Source of the DNA: an uncultured Actinomycetes bacterium
GTDB lineage: Bacteria; Actinomycetota; Actinomycetes; Mycobacteriales; Mycobacteriaceae
Direction of reading: 5' to 3'
Length of the DNA: 11,311 nt
Assembly (NCBI GenBank): GCA_903911165.1
Contig: CAIWCQ010000330.1
Coordinates: 1-11,311, forward strand
Shown: positions 1-8,394 of the stretch, piece after piece
Position numbering within the stretch: position 1 is the first letter of the stretch
How the letters are laid out: every line of letters starts with the position of its first letter
Program-made: the position numbers and the translations under genes
The notes under the pieces: generated by a model
The model's database searches: none
What the model was told of the DNA's origin: nothing
What the model saw: the letters and a program-made list of their open reading frames with translations, nothing else

Positions 1-666
1 ACTGGCCTCGTCGGTGAGGATCTGCTGAACACCCTGCTGTGCCTTATCGACGTCCAGCTTCGTCGTCACGAAGAAGCCGGGCTTCCAAAATCCGAGAAGC
101 AGCACCGCTGCCAGCAGTAGCGCACCCAGCGACCCGAGGATCGCCGCGGTCGTCCGGGTCGACTTCTTCGCCAGTTCCTCGCCACCCGGCTGTCCGTACG
201 GCGGGTACTGACCCGGCTGACCCGGTGGCGGATAGCCCACCGGCTGTTGGGGGTACTGGCCCTGGGGATATTGGCCCTGGGGGTACTGGCCCTGGGGGTA
301 CTGGCCGTATTGCGGCGGTGCACCGTAGGGGTTGGGCTGACCGGGCTGGCCATAGGCGGCCGGGTTGTATTCGGCAGGGGCGCCGTAGGGCTGCGGATAG
401 CCCTGCACCGGCTGTCCGAACTGCGGGGGGTACTGCTGCGGGTTGTAGGCGGGCGGCGGCTGCCCCCAGACCGGCGCTTCGGTCCCCGGTGGCGCCCACG
501 CCGGCGTCTCGGCGGCCGTCGAATCGGCCTGCGGCCATGACGGGGCCCCACTGTAGGGCTGCTCCGCGTAAGGCTGCTCCGCGTAGGGCTGCTCCGCGCC
601 GGCGGCAGGCTGATCGGCGCCCGATCCCTGCCAGGGGTTGGCGTCAGGTCCCTGCGGTCCGCTCAT
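1..666 (-). CDS. Pro/Gln/Tyr-rich single-pass membrane protein with DUF4333-like C-terminus (partial)
   Basis: The reading frame is open from ATG at 666 to the window edge, giving 222 residues with the C-terminus missing. Residues 1-165 are low-complexity and rich in Pro, Gln, Tyr and Gly, with three AEQPY units (about 24-38) and four GQYPQ units (about 121-140). Residues 174-194 form one hydrophobic helix preceded by KKSTR, which implies a cytoplasmic N-terminus. The segment after it (KPGFFVTTKLDVDKAQQGV) resembles the start of DUF4333 domains in mycobacterial envelope proteins. The position after helY matches M. tuberculosis Rv2091c, an annotated membrane protein. Two ATG codons are adjacent (669 and 666); I chose 666 because AGGAGA at 671-676 is 4 nt away, against 1 nt for the other. 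The function is unknown. The gene call is firm; the DUF4333 label is from memory. Confidence 0.85.
   Translation of the reverse strand, partial: MSGPQGPDANPWQGSGADQPAAGAEQPYAEQPYAEQPYSGAPSWPQADSTAAETPAWAPPGTEAPVWGQPPPAYNPQQYPPQFGQPVQGYPQPYGAPAEYNPAAYGQPGQPNPYGAPPQYGQYPQGQYPQGQYPQGQYPQQPVGYPPPGQPGQYPPYGQPGGEELAKKSTRTTAAILGSLGALLLAAVLLLGFWKPGFFVTTKLDVDKAQQGVQQILTDEAS
249..308. repeat. Four 15-bp tandem repeats encoding GQYPQ-type units
   Basis: There are four consecutive 15-bp units at 249-263, 264-278, 279-293 and 294-308. Each is close to GGGGGTACTGGCCCT on the plus strand. The second unit carries two substitutions and the fourth one. The period is a multiple of three, so copy changes keep the minus-strand gene in frame. 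Confidence 0.9.
553..597. repeat. Three 15-bp tandem repeats encoding AEQPY units
   Basis: There are three consecutive units, GTAGGGCTGCTCCGC at 553-567 and 583-597, with a one-base variant at 568-582. On the minus strand they encode AEQPY repeats near the N-terminus of the partial membrane protein. Confidence 0.9.
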
Positions 667-670
667 CATC

Positions 671-676
671 TCTCCT
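671..676 (-). promoter_or_regulatory. Ribosome binding site deciding the start at 666
   Basis: The minus strand reads AGGAGA, then GATG, then ATG at 666. The upstream ATG at 669 would leave only 1 nt, so 666 is preferred. The same octamer CGAGGAGA occurs again about 30 bp upstream, between the two GNRA hairpins. Confidence 0.7.
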
Positions 677-688
677 CGGTAGCTTTGG

Positions 689-727
689 GGGCTCGCGCCC
701 TCTCCTCGATCCGGGGGCTTTCGCCCC
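689..727 (-). other. Two tandem GNRA-tetraloop hairpins in the leader after helY
   Basis: On the minus strand RNA, the first hairpin is GGGGC-GAAA-GCCCC (714-727, 5-bp stem). The second is GGGC-GCGA-GCCC (689-700, 4-bp stem). Both loops fit the stable GNRA type. A weaker hairpin, ACGGT with a 7-nt loop and ACCGT, precedes them at 731-747. No T-run follows, so a classical intrinsic terminator is not supported. They fill most of the 96-bp gap (667-762) between the helY stop and the next gene, and could act in mRNA stability, processing or translation. Confidence 0.55.
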
Positions 728-742
728 AGCACGGTTGTCCTC

Positions 743-748
743 ACCGTA
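743..748 (-). promoter_or_regulatory. Possible -10 hexamer for the membrane-protein gene
   Basis: The minus strand reads TACGGT, fitting the mycobacterial TANNNT -10 pattern, about 77 bp before the start at 666. A TTGACA lies 22 bp further upstream inside the helY end, which is too far for a standard spacer. A start here would place the hairpin cluster in the 5' leader. The site is weak and could be chance. Confidence 0.25.
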
Positions 749-762
749 GCGGTCGCCTCACC

Positions 763-3597
763 CTACCCGCTGTCAACAGCAACGACGCCGCGCCGGATGT
801 CGTCGATGGCGCGTTTCGCCGCAGTCCGCACGGACGACTCGGGGGCGGCGTTGCGCACCTGATCCAGCAGGTCGAGCACTTGGCGGCACCACCGCACGAA
901 GTCCCCCGCCGGGAGCGCAGCACCACTGCCGGAGACATCCGAGGCGTCCAGCGCGGCGGCGAGATCACCGGTGGTGGCCCAGCGGTAAACGGCAGGGACG
1001 AAACCCTCGTCAGGTTCGCGCGTCTGGTTGAGCCGAAGCCGGTGTTCGTCGGCGCGCAACTCGCCCGACATTCGCCGGGTGTGGACCAGCGCCCGGCGCA
1101 CCGCCGGGGTGGGCATGGCGATCGCGTGGGCCGGGGTGGGCCCGTCGCTGCCTCGGGTCTCGAACACCAGGGCCGAGAGCACCGCGGCCAACTCCGCGGG
1201 CGCCAGACCCTTCCAGGTGCCGCTCCGCAGGCATTCGGCGACCAGCAGGTCGCTCTCGTTGTAGATCCTCGCCAGCAGCCGGCCGTCAGGCGTCGCCTCC
1301 AACTGATCGGCATCCCCCTGTGTCGAGACATAACCCCGCTCGGTCAGCAGCGCCACGATCCGATCGAAGGTTCGGGCCAGCGAGTTGGTTGCCGCACTAA
1401 CCTTCGCCCGGATCTGCTCGTTGTCGCGCTCGATCCGCAGATAACGCTCGCCGATCCGCGCCATGGCTTCGCGGTCTGCCATCCGGTGCGCGGGGTGCCG
1501 GCGCATCGCTTCCCGCAGCGTCAGGAGTTCGGGATCGGCGCCATCTGCGTCCTCATCACCACGTCGACCGCGCTGCGCCGCGGTAACCAAACCCTCGGCG
1601 GCATCACGCAACGCCGACGCCAGATCCCTGCGCACTCTCGGCTGGCGGTGTTCAACCCGTTTGGGCAGGCTCATTGAACCCATCGGCGCGGTGACACCGG
1701 AGTAGTCCGCGGTAGATATCTTTCCTGCCCAACGGTTTTCGGTCAGCACCAGCGGTCGAGGATCTTCGGCGTCATTGGCTGATTCCAGCACCACGGCCAG
1801 TCCCCCACGGCGACCGGTGACGTTGATGATGTCGCCGCGGCGCAAAGCGGCCAGCGCATCGGTGGAGGCCCGTCGACGCGCCAGCCTCGACACCCGGGAC
1901 TGCATACGCTCACGCTCGCCGATCTTCGCCCGCAGTCGCGCGTAGTCCAGCGCGGCTGGTTCGACTGCTTTGGCGCGGCGGTTCCAGCCCATCTCGCCGG
2001 CGATCTCGTCGAGCATCTTCTCGCCACGCTCGATTCCGCGTACCAGGCCGACCACCGAGCGGTCGGCCTGGTACTGGGCGAACGATCGCTCCAGCAATCT
2101 ATGTGCCTGTTCCGGCGTCATCTGGCTGATCAGGTTGATCGTCATGTTGTAGGACGGCGCGAAGGAGCTTCGCAGCGGGAATGTGCGGGTGGACGCCAGA
2201 CCCGCGATCTCGGTCGGCTCGGCAGTGGGATCCTGCGGGTGCCAGATCACCACCGCGTGGCCCTCGACGTCAATTCCACGCCGTCCGGCCCGGCCGGTCA
2301 ATTGGGTGTACTCCCCCGGCGTCAACGGCATGTGTTGTTCGCCGTTGAACTTGACAAGTTTCTCCAGGACCACGGTGCGGGCGGGCATGTTGATGCCCAG
2401 GGCCAAGGTCTCGGTGGCGAACACGGCCTTAATCAGACCGGCGGTGAAGAGCTCCTCGACGGTGTGGCGGAACACCGGCAGCATTCCGGCGTGATGCGCC
2501 GCCAGACCACGCAGCAGGGCTTCCCGCCATTCGTAATAGTCCAGCACCGCCAGATCGGCATCGGCCAGATCACCGCAGCGGCGGTCGATCACCTCTCCGA
2601 TACGTTCCCGGTCCTGCTCCGTCGTCAGGCGCAGCGAACTACGCAGACACTGCTTCACGGCACCGTCGCACCCGGCCCGGGAGAAGATGAACGTGATCGC
2701 CGGCAGTAGACCCTCGCGGTCCAGGGTGGCAATGACATCCGGCCGCGAGGGTGGCCGATTCACACCGGAACCACCGCCGCGGTACGCCCCGCGGCCACCG
2801 CCGCCACCTCCCCCCCGGCCTCCCCCGCGACCACCGCCACGATGCCGGGGCTGCCAATCCGCGAGACGCTCGGCCTCGCGGCGGTTCGCGATGTGGCGGG
2901 TGAGTTCCGGATCGACGAGGTGCGCACGGCCGACGGTTCCGGTCTCGGCCGAGTAGTCGAAGAGGTCGAAGAGTCGCTTGCCCACCAATACGTGCTGCCA
3001 CAGCGGTACCGGCCGGTGTTCATCGACCACCACGGTGGTGTCGCCGCGCACGGTCTTGATCCAGCCGCCGAACTCTTCAGCGTTGCTCACCGTCGCCGAG
3101 AGGCTGACCAATCGCACGTGTTCGGGCAGATGCAGGATGACCTCCTCCCACACCGCCCCGCGCATCCGGTCGGCGAGAAAGTGCACCTCGTCCATCACCA
3201 CGTAGGACAGGCCCTGGAGCGCATCGGAACCCGCGTACAGCATGTTCCGCAGCACCTCGGTGGTCATCACCACGACCGGCGCGTCCCCGTTGAGGGACTG
3301 ATCGCCGGTCAGCAATCCGATCCGTTCGGCACCGTAGCGTGCAATCAGATCGTTGTGCTTCTGGTTGCTCAGTGCCTTGATGGGCGTGGTGTAGAAACAC
3401 TTCTGCCCAGCCGCCAGTGCGAGGTGAACGGCGAATTCGCCGACGACCGTCTTGCCCGCACCGGTCGGAGCGCACACCAGGACGCCGTGACCGCGCTCGA
3501 GGGCTTCGCACGACTCGATCTGAAAACGATCCAGCTGGAACTTCAAGTCCGCGGCGAAATCGGCCAGTTGAGGGCTCGGGTCAGGTGATGTCGTCAT
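763..3597 (-). CDS. helY: Ski2/Mtr4-like ATP-dependent DEVH-box helicase HelY
   Basis: This predicted ATP-driven RNA or DNA helicase of superfamily 2 has 944 residues. Visible motifs are Walker A APTGAGKT (43-50), DEVH (136-139), SLSAT (165-169) and motif [12 protein letters not shown] (432-441). The C-terminal region (roughly 770-944, including [20 protein letters not shown]) fits the DSHCT domain of this family. Residues 251-279 are an Arg/Gly linker with RGG and poly-Gly runs between the two RecA domains, longer than I recall in M. tuberculosis HelY (906 aa). I chose ATG 3597, which overlaps the tatC end by 17 bp. The frame runs on to 3732, but that part is Arg/Ser/Pro-rich shadow of tatC. 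It appears to be the last gene of the paf-tat operon. The cellular substrate is not evident from the sequence. Confidence 0.95.
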   Translation of the reverse strand: MTTSPDPSPQLADFAADLKFQLDRFQIESCEALERGHGVLVCAPTGAGKTVVGEFAVHLALAAGQKCFYTTPIKALSNQKHNDLIARYGAERIGLLTGDQSLNGDAPVVVMTTEVLRNMLYAGSDALQGLSYVVMDEVHFLADRMRGAVWEEVILHLPEHVRLVSLSATVSNAEEFGGWIKTVRGDTTVVVDEHRPVPLWQHVLVGKRLFDLFDYSAETGTVGRAHLVDPELTRHIANRREAERLADWQPRHRGGGRGGGRGGGGGGGRGAYRGGGSGVNRPPSRPDVIATLDREGLLPAITFIFSRAGCDGAVKQCLRSSLRLTTEQDRERIGEVIDRRCGDLADADLAVLDYYEWREALLRGLAAHHAGMLPVFRHTVEELFTAGLIKAVFATETLALGINMPARTVVLEKLVKFNGEQHMPLTPGEYTQLTGRAGRRGIDVEGHAVVIWHPQDPTAEPTEIAGLASTRTFPLRSSFAPSYNMTINLISQMTPEQAHRLLERSFAQYQADRSVVGLVRGIERGEKMLDEIAGEMGWNRRAKAVEPAALDYARLRAKIGERERMQSRVSRLARRRASTDALAALRRGDIINVTGRRGGLAVVLESANDAEDPRPLVLTENRWAGKISTADYSGVTAPMGSMSLPKRVEHRQPRVRRDLASALRDAAEGLVTAAQRGRRGDEDADGADPELLTLREAMRRHPAHRMADREAMARIGERYLRIERDNEQIRAKVSAATNSLARTFDRIVALLTERGYVSTQGDADQLEATPDGRLLARIYNESDLLVAECLRSGTWKGLAPAELAAVLSALVFETRGSDGPTPAHAIAMPTPAVRRALVHTRRMSGELRADEHRLRLNQTREPDEGFVPAVYRWATTGDLAAALDASDVSGSGAALPAGDFVRWCRQVLDLLDQVRNAAPESSVRTAAKRAIDDIRRGVVAVDSG
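2761..2847 (-). repeat. RGG-rich low-complexity segment inside helY
   Basis: This segment encodes HelY residues 251-279, built from [13 protein letters not shown] runs with one AYRGGG unit. On the plus strand it is a purine-poor C-rich tract. It lies between conserved blocks (ADWQP before, [11 protein letters not shown] after), so it is a linker insertion and not a frameshift. Confidence 0.85.
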
Positions 3598-4534
3598 GCT
3601 CGGGACCCGTTCGCGCCGGAGCGGCCACCGGGGTGGGGGGCTCGATGGGTGCGGCCTGCTCGATGGGTGCGGCCTCGTCGTCCGGGATCGCGATCTCGCC
3701 CGCCCGCTTGGCCTTTCGCTTGTCGTGCACACGTGCGATCTGGATCGCGAACTCCAGCAGCAGCGTCAAAGAGAATCCCAGTGCCAGCATGGAGAAGGGG
3801 TCCGAACCCGGTGTCGCGATCGCGGCGAAGGCGAAGACGCCGAAGATCAGTCCGCGCCGCCACTCCTTGAGCCTTTCGTACGGGAGTATTCCGACAATGT
3901 TGAGCATGATGATCAGCAGTGGAAATTCGAAGCTGACCCCGAAAACCAGCAGCAGGTTGATCAGGAACCCGAAGTAGCGATCGCCGGAAAGCGCGGTGAC
4001 CTGGACGTCGCTGCCGACGGTCAGCAGGAAGTACAGGGCCTTGGCCAGCACCACGTAGGCCAGTACCGCACCGGCTACGAATAGCGTCGCGGCCGACACC
4101 ACGAACGCGACGGCGAACCGCCGCTCTTTGCGGTAGAGACCCGGGGTGATGAAGGCCCAGAGCTGGTGCAGCCAGATCGGACAGGCCAGCACGATTCCGG
4201 TCGTCAAGCCGACCTTGAGGCGCAGCATGAACTGATCGAACGGTGCGGTGGCCAACAGCCGGCACCCGCCGTCGGCGCTGATGTCGGCGCGGGCCGAGTT
4301 CGGCAGCGCGCAGTAGGGACGTCGCAGCAACTCGCCCAGGCTTTCCATGCCGAATACCCCGTGGCTGTACCAGAGGAAGCCGACAACCGTGGTCAGTGCG
4401 ACCGCTGCCACCGAGATCAGCAGGCGAGTCCGGAGTTCCCGTACATGGTCGACGAGGGACATGGTCCCGTCGGGATTGCTGCGGGAGCGCCGCTGTCGCG
4501 GGTCGAGGCGGGACAGAAATGAGGGGGTGCGCAC
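3581..4534 (-). CDS. tatC: Twin-arginine translocase subunit TatC
   Basis: This multi-spanning membrane receptor of the Tat pathway recognises twin-arginine signal peptides of folded proteins and recruits TatA. It has 317 residues. Hydrophobic segments lie at about 37-57, 107-128, 141-166, 186-212 and 227-262, the last long enough for two helices, giving the six typical of TatC. Family motifs include [10 protein letters not shown] (130-139) and ATPGSDPFS (240-248). A long hydrophilic tail (from about 268) is typical of actinobacterial TatC and holds a duplicated AAPIE unit. I chose GTG 4534 because AGGTGA lies 5 nt upstream and the distance to the conserved MSLVDH matches my recollection of M. 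tuberculosis TatC. An in-frame GTG at 4543 would overlap that ribosome site. The gene follows tatA after 44 bp. Confidence 0.95.
   Translation of the reverse strand: MRTPSFLSRLDPRQRRSRSNPDGTMSLVDHVRELRTRLLISVAAVALTTVVGFLWYSHGVFGMESLGELLRRPYCALPNSARADISADGGCRLLATAPFDQFMLRLKVGLTTGIVLACPIWLHQLWAFITPGLYRKERRFAVAFVVSAATLFVAGAVLAYVVLAKALYFLLTVGSDVQVTALSGDRYFGFLINLLLVFGVSFEFPLLIIMLNIVGILPYERLKEWRRGLIFGVFAFAAIATPGSDPFSMLALGFSLTLLLEFAIQIARVHDKRKAKRAGEIAIPDDEAAPIEQAAPIEPPTPVAAPARTGPEHDDIT
3641..3676. repeat. Two 18-bp direct repeats in the tatC tail
   Basis: CTCGATGGGTGCGGCCTG at 3641-3658 is followed directly by a copy with one change at 3659-3676. On the minus strand they encode a six-residue duplication ([12 protein letters not shown]) in the cytoplasmic tail of TatC. 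Confidence 0.9.
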
Positions 4535-4539
4535 GGCGT

Positions 4540-4545
4540 TCACCT
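4540..4545 (-). promoter_or_regulatory. tatC ribosome binding site
   Basis: The minus strand reads AGGTGA, then ACGCC, then GTG at 4534. The GTG at 4543 sits inside this motif and so has no ribosome site at usable spacing. This decides the start. Confidence 0.7.
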
Positions 4546-4578
4546 AGCGGCGCCTGGGCGCCGGCTGTACTCGCGCGT

Positions 4579-4839
4579 TCAGGCCGGCCGGACGTCGGTC
4601 GGGTTGTGTCCGGGCGGGTTCACCGGCGCTTCGACCCGCTCGGAGGTCACCTGGGTCGCAGGCTGCGCGGGTGTGACCGTGTCGGCCTTGCCATCGGCCT
4701 GCAATTCCTTGACCTCGGACTTGAAGATCCGCATCGACTTGCCCAATGACCTTGCCGCGTCGGGCAACCGCTTCGAGCCGAAGAGCAGCACGCCGACGAC
4801 GATCACGATGATCCAGTGCCAGGGTTGTAGAGCACCCAT
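4579..4839 (-). CDS. tatA: Twin-arginine translocase pore subunit TatA
   Basis: TatA oligomerises at TatC to open the path for folded Tat substrates across the cytoplasmic membrane. The protein has 86 residues, a normal length. It shows a short N-terminal transmembrane helix (about 6-20, [14 protein letters not shown]), the conserved FGSKRLPD hinge (20-27), an amphipathic helix ([15 protein letters not shown], about 29-43) and a disordered Pro/Thr-rich tail. A strong ribosome site lies 5 nt before the ATG. The gene begins 27 bp after pafC. No tatB is present here; in mycobacteria tatB is encoded elsewhere. Confidence 0.96.
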   Translation of the reverse strand: MGALQPWHWIIVIVVGVLLFGSKRLPDAARSLGKSMRIFKSEVKELQADGKADTVTPAQPATQVTSERVEAPVNPPGHNPTDVRPA

Positions 4840-4844
4840 TAGTT

Positions 4845-4850
4845 ACCTCC
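4845..4850 (-). promoter_or_regulatory. Strong tatA ribosome binding site
   Basis: The minus strand reads GGAGGT, 5 nt before ATG at 4839. It is among the best Shine-Dalgarno matches in the window, so tatA is probably translated efficiently and independently of pafC. A high TatA to TatC ratio is needed for Tat function. Confidence 0.75.
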
Positions 4851-4866
4851 AGACGTCATCGCGATC

Positions 4867-5832
4867 CTACCCCGCGAGTTCGGCGTACGCGGCCAGTGCG
4901 GCGGTCGCGGCCCGGTGGACGCTGCCCACCAGGCTCTCGGGTTCAAGGACCTGCACGTCTGCCCCGAATCCGAGGATCAGCCTGGTCATCCATTCCTCGG
5001 CGGCAAAGGTCATGGTCGCCTCGCAGTGGCCGTCGGGCAGTTCCGCCAGCACCCGAATCGGGAAGTACTCCAGCATCCATGCGGCGCGGGGGCCGATCCG
5101 GAGCCGGGCCGCCGGGAGTGACGGGTCGGCATCGAACAGTGCCGTGTTCGGCGGGGCATCGAGGGCGGGTCGGGGTGGCGCCGACGCCTCGTCGAGCACC
5201 CTGGCGTCGACGATGCGGTCGAACCGGAACAACCGAACGCCCTCCGCCTCGCGGCACCACGCCTCGAGGTAGCTGTGGTCACCCACCAGAACCACCCGGA
5301 TCGGGTCGATGATCCGCTCCGACAGGGCGTCCCGCGATGCGGAGTAGTAGTCGATCCGCACCGCGCGGGATTCCCGGACGGCAGCACGCACCGCAGCCGC
5401 GGCTTCATGCTCCACCGGGGCAGGCTCGTCGAGCGCGGACGGATGATCTTCGTCGTTCACCGTGCCGGCGGCGGCCTCGATTTTGGCGATGGCACTCAAC
5501 GCCGCCGCCGGGTCCACCACCCCGGGTATGTCGGCCAGCGCGCGCAGCGCCACCAGCAGAACGCTGGCCTCCGAGGAATTCAGCCGTAACGGCTGGTCCA
5601 TCCCCGCCGAGAAGGTGACCTTGACGGTTCCGCCCGACAGTTCGAAGTCGATGAGGTCGCCGGGACCATAGCCGGGCAGTCCACACATCCAGAGCTGGTT
5701 GATGTCCTGCTGCAGCTGTTTGGCGTCGACACCGAGGTCGGCGGCCGCCTTAGCGAAGCTGACCCTGGGATTGGCCTGAAAGTACGGGACCATGTTGAGC
5801 AGGCGCACCAAACGGGTGGATACCGGCGTCAT
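4867..5832 (-). CDS. pafC: WYL-domain transcriptional regulator PafC
   Basis: PafC pairs with PafB to form PafBC, the activator of the LexA-independent DNA-damage response in mycobacteria. The protein has 321 residues. The N-terminal region (about 1-60, STRLVRLLNMVPYFQANP and the following helices) is a winged helix-turn-helix. The middle holds a helical segment (about 86-120, SSEASVLLVALRALADIPG). The WYL-type domain spans about 145-215, with SYLEAW (187-192) and RLFRFDRI (200-207) as the family signature, here with S in place of the W. The rest matches the C-terminal extension of WYL proteins. The ATG at 5832 overlaps the pafB stop (ATGA), so the two are translationally coupled, as expected for partners. 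The stop is TAG. Confidence 0.95.
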   Translation of the reverse strand: MTPVSTRLVRLLNMVPYFQANPRVSFAKAAADLGVDAKQLQQDINQLWMCGLPGYGPGDLIDFELSGGTVKVTFSAGMDQPLRLNSSEASVLLVALRALADIPGVVDPAAALSAIAKIEAAAGTVNDEDHPSALDEPAPVEHEAAAAVRAAVRESRAVRIDYYSASRDALSERIIDPIRVVLVGDHSYLEAWCREAEGVRLFRFDRIVDARVLDEASAPPRPALDAPPNTALFDADPSLPAARLRIGPRAAWMLEYFPIRVLAELPDGHCEATMTFAAEEWMTRLILGFGADVQVLEPESLVGSVHRAATAALAAYAELAG

Positions 5833-6818
5833 GCGCCCGCCCCGGCTTGCGCGGTCAGCCTCGCCAGCACATCCTGACGCAGCGACTGAGGTTCGAGCAC
5901 CAGCGCATCGGCTCCGTAGCCGGTCACTTCGCGGGCCAGTGCATCCAGGATTCCCACATCGATCTCGACGACGTCGCCATCGCGTCCACCGATCGTCCGG
6001 CGACCCGTCGCGGTTCCGGCCCGGCGCAGCGCGGTCGCGTGCCCGTCGGCCACCCAGACCTTGGCATGACCACCGGCCGCGGCCTCACCGATGGATTGCT
6101 CGACGGTGGCGCGGAGATCAATGCCGTCCGGGCGGGTCTCGATGGCGCCGCGCGGCCCGAACGGTGTCACGTCGGTGATGCGGGAGAGCCGGAAGATCCG
6201 GGTGGCGCCACGATCGCGGTCGTGACCGATCACATACCAGCGGCCGCGGGCGGTGACCACGCCCCACGGCTCGACGGTGCGGACAGTGAAGGCGTCGACG
6301 GGGCTGGGCCGGTGCTGGAACCGGACCGCCTGCTGTGCGTCGATGGCGGCGAAGAGAATTCCCAATACCTCCTCCGAGCCCCGCAACCCGGCCGCCCCGG
6401 CACCCGTGGTGATAGCGACTCCGACGGCGGGGTCCACGTCCACCCCGGCGGCGCGCAGCTTGAGCAGCGCGCTCTGGGTGGCCGTGATGCGCTCCGGGGA
6501 CTCCCACAGCGTGGTCGCCACCGCCACCGCCGCCGCTTCGTCGGCGGTGAGGTCGATATCCGGCAGCGCGTAGGCGTTCGGGTTGATGCGGTAGCCCTCA
6601 GCCGGGTCGAACGCCGAGATCCGACCGGTCTCCACCGGAATCCCGAGATCGCGCAACTCGCTCTTGTCGCGTTCGAACATCCGCGAAAACGCTTCGTCGG
6701 TGGGGCAGTCTCCGTAGCCGGCGACGTTGGCCCGGATTCGCTCGGCGGTCAAATAGCCGCGCGTGGACAGCAACGCGATGACCAGGTTCATCAACCGTTC
6801 GACTTTGGAGACCGCCAC
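5829..6818 (-). CDS. pafB: WYL-domain transcriptional regulator PafB
   Basis: PafB is the partner of PafC in the DNA-damage response activator; WYL domains are thought to sense single-stranded nucleic acid. It was named for its place next to pafA but is not needed for pupylation. The protein has 329 residues. A winged helix-turn-helix spans about 1-80 (SKVERLMNLVIALLSTRGYLTAERI, then FSRMFERDKSELRDLGIP). A helical linker follows at about 90-125. The WYL domain spans about 150-220, with RWYVIGHDRDRGATRIFRLS (193-212). A C-terminal WCX-like part ends the protein. I chose GTG 6818 because SKVERL is the conserved N-terminus and AAGG lies upstream; the frame runs on to 6920 but overlaps pafA. It starts 41 bp after pafA. 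Confidence 0.95.
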   Translation of the reverse strand: MAVSKVERLMNLVIALLSTRGYLTAERIRANVAGYGDCPTDEAFSRMFERDKSELRDLGIPVETGRISAFDPAEGYRINPNAYALPDIDLTADEAAAVAVATTLWESPERITATQSALLKLRAAGVDVDPAVGVAITTGAGAAGLRGSEEVLGILFAAIDAQQAVRFQHRPSPVDAFTVRTVEPWGVVTARGRWYVIGHDRDRGATRIFRLSRITDVTPFGPRGAIETRPDGIDLRATVEQSIGEAAAGGHAKVWVADGHATALRRAGTATGRRTIGGRDGDVVEIDVGILDALAREVTGYGADALVLEPQSLRQDVLARLTAQAGAGA

Positions 6819-6859
6819 GGGCCCAACCTTAGCGGCATTCCGGGCGGCAACCGGTGCGC

Positions 6860-8218
6860 TTACATACTGGCGATGAGTCGTTTCACGCGTTCGTCGCTGG
6901 ACCGGAACGGGTCCTTGCACAACACGGTGCGCTGCGCCTGGTCGTTGAGCTTCAGGTGCACCCAGTCGACGGTGAAATCGCGGCCCGCTTCCTGGGCGGC
7001 GGCGATGAACTCACCGCGAAGCTTCGCCCTGGTGGTCTGCGGCGGGGTGTCGACGGCGGCCTCGATCTCCTCGTCGGTGGTGACCCGCGCCGCCAGGCCG
7101 CGGCGTGCCAGTAGATCGAAGACTCCCCGGCCGCGTTTGATGTCGTGGTAGGCGAGATCGAGTTGACTGATCTTCGGGTGTGACAGATCCATGCTGTAGC
7201 GGTCCTGGTAGCGCTCGAACAGCTTGCGCTTGATCACCCAGTCGATCTCGGTGTCGACCTTCGCGAAGTCCTGGCTCTCAACCGCGTCCAGTTGCCGGCC
7301 CCATAGGTCGACCACCTGGTTGATCTGGGTATTCGGTTCCCTGGACTGTAGGTAGTCGACGGCTCGGGAGTGGTACTCGCGCTGGATATCCAACGCACTG
7401 GCCTGCCGGCCGCCAGCCAACCGGACCGGCCGGCGGCCGGTCAGATCGTGGCTGACCTCGCGGATGGCCCGGATCGGGTTGTCCAGCGCGAAGTCGCGGA
7501 ACGGCACCCCGGCCTCGATCATCTCCAGAACCAGGGCTGCGGACCCGACCTTTAGCATCGTCGTCGTCTCGCTCATGTTGGAGTCCCCGACGATCACGTG
7601 CAGGCGCCGGTATTTCTCGGCGTCGGCGTGCGGTTCGTCGCGGGTATTGATGATTGGACGCGACCTGGTGGTGGCGCTGGAGACGCCCTCCCAGATGTGT
7701 TCGGCGCGCTGGGACAGACAGAATGCCGCAGCCTTGGGAGTCTGCAGTACCTTCCCGGCACCGCAGATGAGTTGCCGGGTGACCAGGAACGGCAGCAGCA
7801 CATCGGAAATCCGGGAGAACTCACCGGCCCGCACGATCAGGTAATTCTCGTGGCAGCCGTAGGAGTTACCGGCCGAGTCGGTGTTGTTCTTGAACAGGTA
7901 GATGTCGCCGCCGATGCCCTCATCGGCAAGCCGCTGCTCGGCGTCGATTAGCAGGTCCTCCAGCACTCGCTCACCGGCGCGGTCGTGGGTGACCAGCTGG
8001 ACGAGGCTGTCGCACTCTGCGGTGGCGTACTCGGGGTGGCTGCCGACGTCGAGGTAGAGCCGTGCCCCGTTGCGCAGGAACACGTTGGAACTGCGACCCC
8101 AGGACACGACGCGACGAAACAGATAGCGAGCAACCTCATCGGGACTGAGCCGACGGTGCCCGTGGAATGTGCAGGTGACTCCGAACTCGGTCTCGATGCC
8201 CATGATTCTGCGCTGCAC
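6860..8218 (-). CDS. pafA: Pup-protein ligase PafA
   Basis: PafA uses ATP to join the C-terminal glutamate of deamidated Pup to lysines of target proteins, marking them for the proteasome. The protein has 452 residues, the same as the M. tuberculosis protein. It begins [14 protein letters not shown], with the metal-binding Glu9. Asp57 in [12 protein letters not shown] is the catalytic base, and [17 protein letters not shown] follows in the glutamine-synthetase-like fold. I chose GTG 8218 because it gives the conserved N-terminus; the frame extends to 8407, but that part is not PafA-like and would cover the divergent gene's start. No Shine-Dalgarno sequence is evident, which fits a leaderless mRNA. 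It appears to be the first gene of the pafA-pafB-pafC-tatA-tatC-helY run. PafA and Dop are paralogues, visible here in their shared TTRAKLRGE / DTRAYFRGE segments. Confidence 0.97.
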   Translation of the reverse strand: MQRRIMGIETEFGVTCTFHGHRRLSPDEVARYLFRRVVSWGRSSNVFLRNGARLYLDVGSHPEYATAECDSLVQLVTHDRAGERVLEDLLIDAEQRLADEGIGGDIYLFKNNTDSAGNSYGCHENYLIVRAGEFSRISDVLLPFLVTRQLICGAGKVLQTPKAAAFCLSQRAEHIWEGVSSATTRSRPIINTRDEPHADAEKYRRLHVIVGDSNMSETTTMLKVGSAALVLEMIEAGVPFRDFALDNPIRAIREVSHDLTGRRPVRLAGGRQASALDIQREYHSRAVDYLQSREPNTQINQVVDLWGRQLDAVESQDFAKVDTEIDWVIKRKLFERYQDRYSMDLSHPKISQLDLAYHDIKRGRGVFDLLARRGLAARVTTDEEIEAAVDTPPQTTRAKLRGEFIAAAQEAGRDFTVDWVHLKLNDQAQRTVLCKDPFRSSDERVKRLIASM

Positions 8219-8219
8219 A

Positions 8220-8230
8220 ACGCTGAGCGT
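8220..8230. promoter_or_regulatory. Perfect palindrome overlapping the pafA -10 and start region
   Basis: ACGCT-G-AGCGT is a perfect 5-1-5 inverted repeat ending 2 bp from the pafA GTG. It covers most of the -10 hexamer, so a bound protein there would block transcription. It is short, and chance is possible. Confidence 0.3.
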
Positions 8231-8231
8231 A
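8226..8231 (-). promoter_or_regulatory. pafA promoter -10, probably for a leaderless mRNA
   Basis: The minus strand reads TACGCT, fitting the mycobacterial TANNNT -10, exactly 7 nt before GTG at 8218. Transcription would therefore begin at or next to the start codon, and no ribosome site is seen. A TTGACC (8254-8259) lies 22 bp upstream, long for a -35 spacer. Confidence 0.6.
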
Positions 8232-8388
8232 CTGGGTGTCCCACCGCTGCGTCGGTCAAGCTGCTCCGAGCGACCTGGCGCCCACCAATCAGCCTGAGGC
8301 GACGAGCAAAATTGATGGGAGTCGCTGGAATCACCCGGGCAAAGACACTGCAAGCGGCGCGGGATCAGCATCTTCGCGTCACAATCAC

Positions 8389-8394
8389 TACGCT
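8389..8394 (+). promoter_or_regulatory. -10 hexamer of the divergent small gene
   Basis: TACGCT is identical to the pafA -10 and again lies exactly 7 nt before a GTG (8402). The arrangement mirrors pafA and suggests a second leaderless transcript. No good -35 is visible. Confidence 0.5.

Noticed and set aside
44..551. Two minus-strand frames at the left end
   Set aside because: They are in other frames than the real partial gene starting at 666, which is open to the edge and has a ribosome site, transmembrane helix and in-frame repeats.
685..1677. Long plus-strand frame opposite helY
   Set aside because: It is antisense to the conserved helicase, has unstructured Arg/Gly/His-rich composition, and is a high-GC shadow.
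2842..3588. Plus-strand frame opposite the helY N-terminus
   Set aside because: It is the mirror of the conserved helicase motifs; composition and length are explained by high GC.
6668..6680. GTTCGAAC resembling half of a LexA SOS box
   Set aside because: It lies inside pafB coding sequence and lacks the spaced TCGAAC-N4-GTTCGA form.
5847..7151. 434-codon plus-strand frame opposite pafB and pafA
   Set aside because: It lies entirely antisense to well-conserved genes and shows no recognisable domain.
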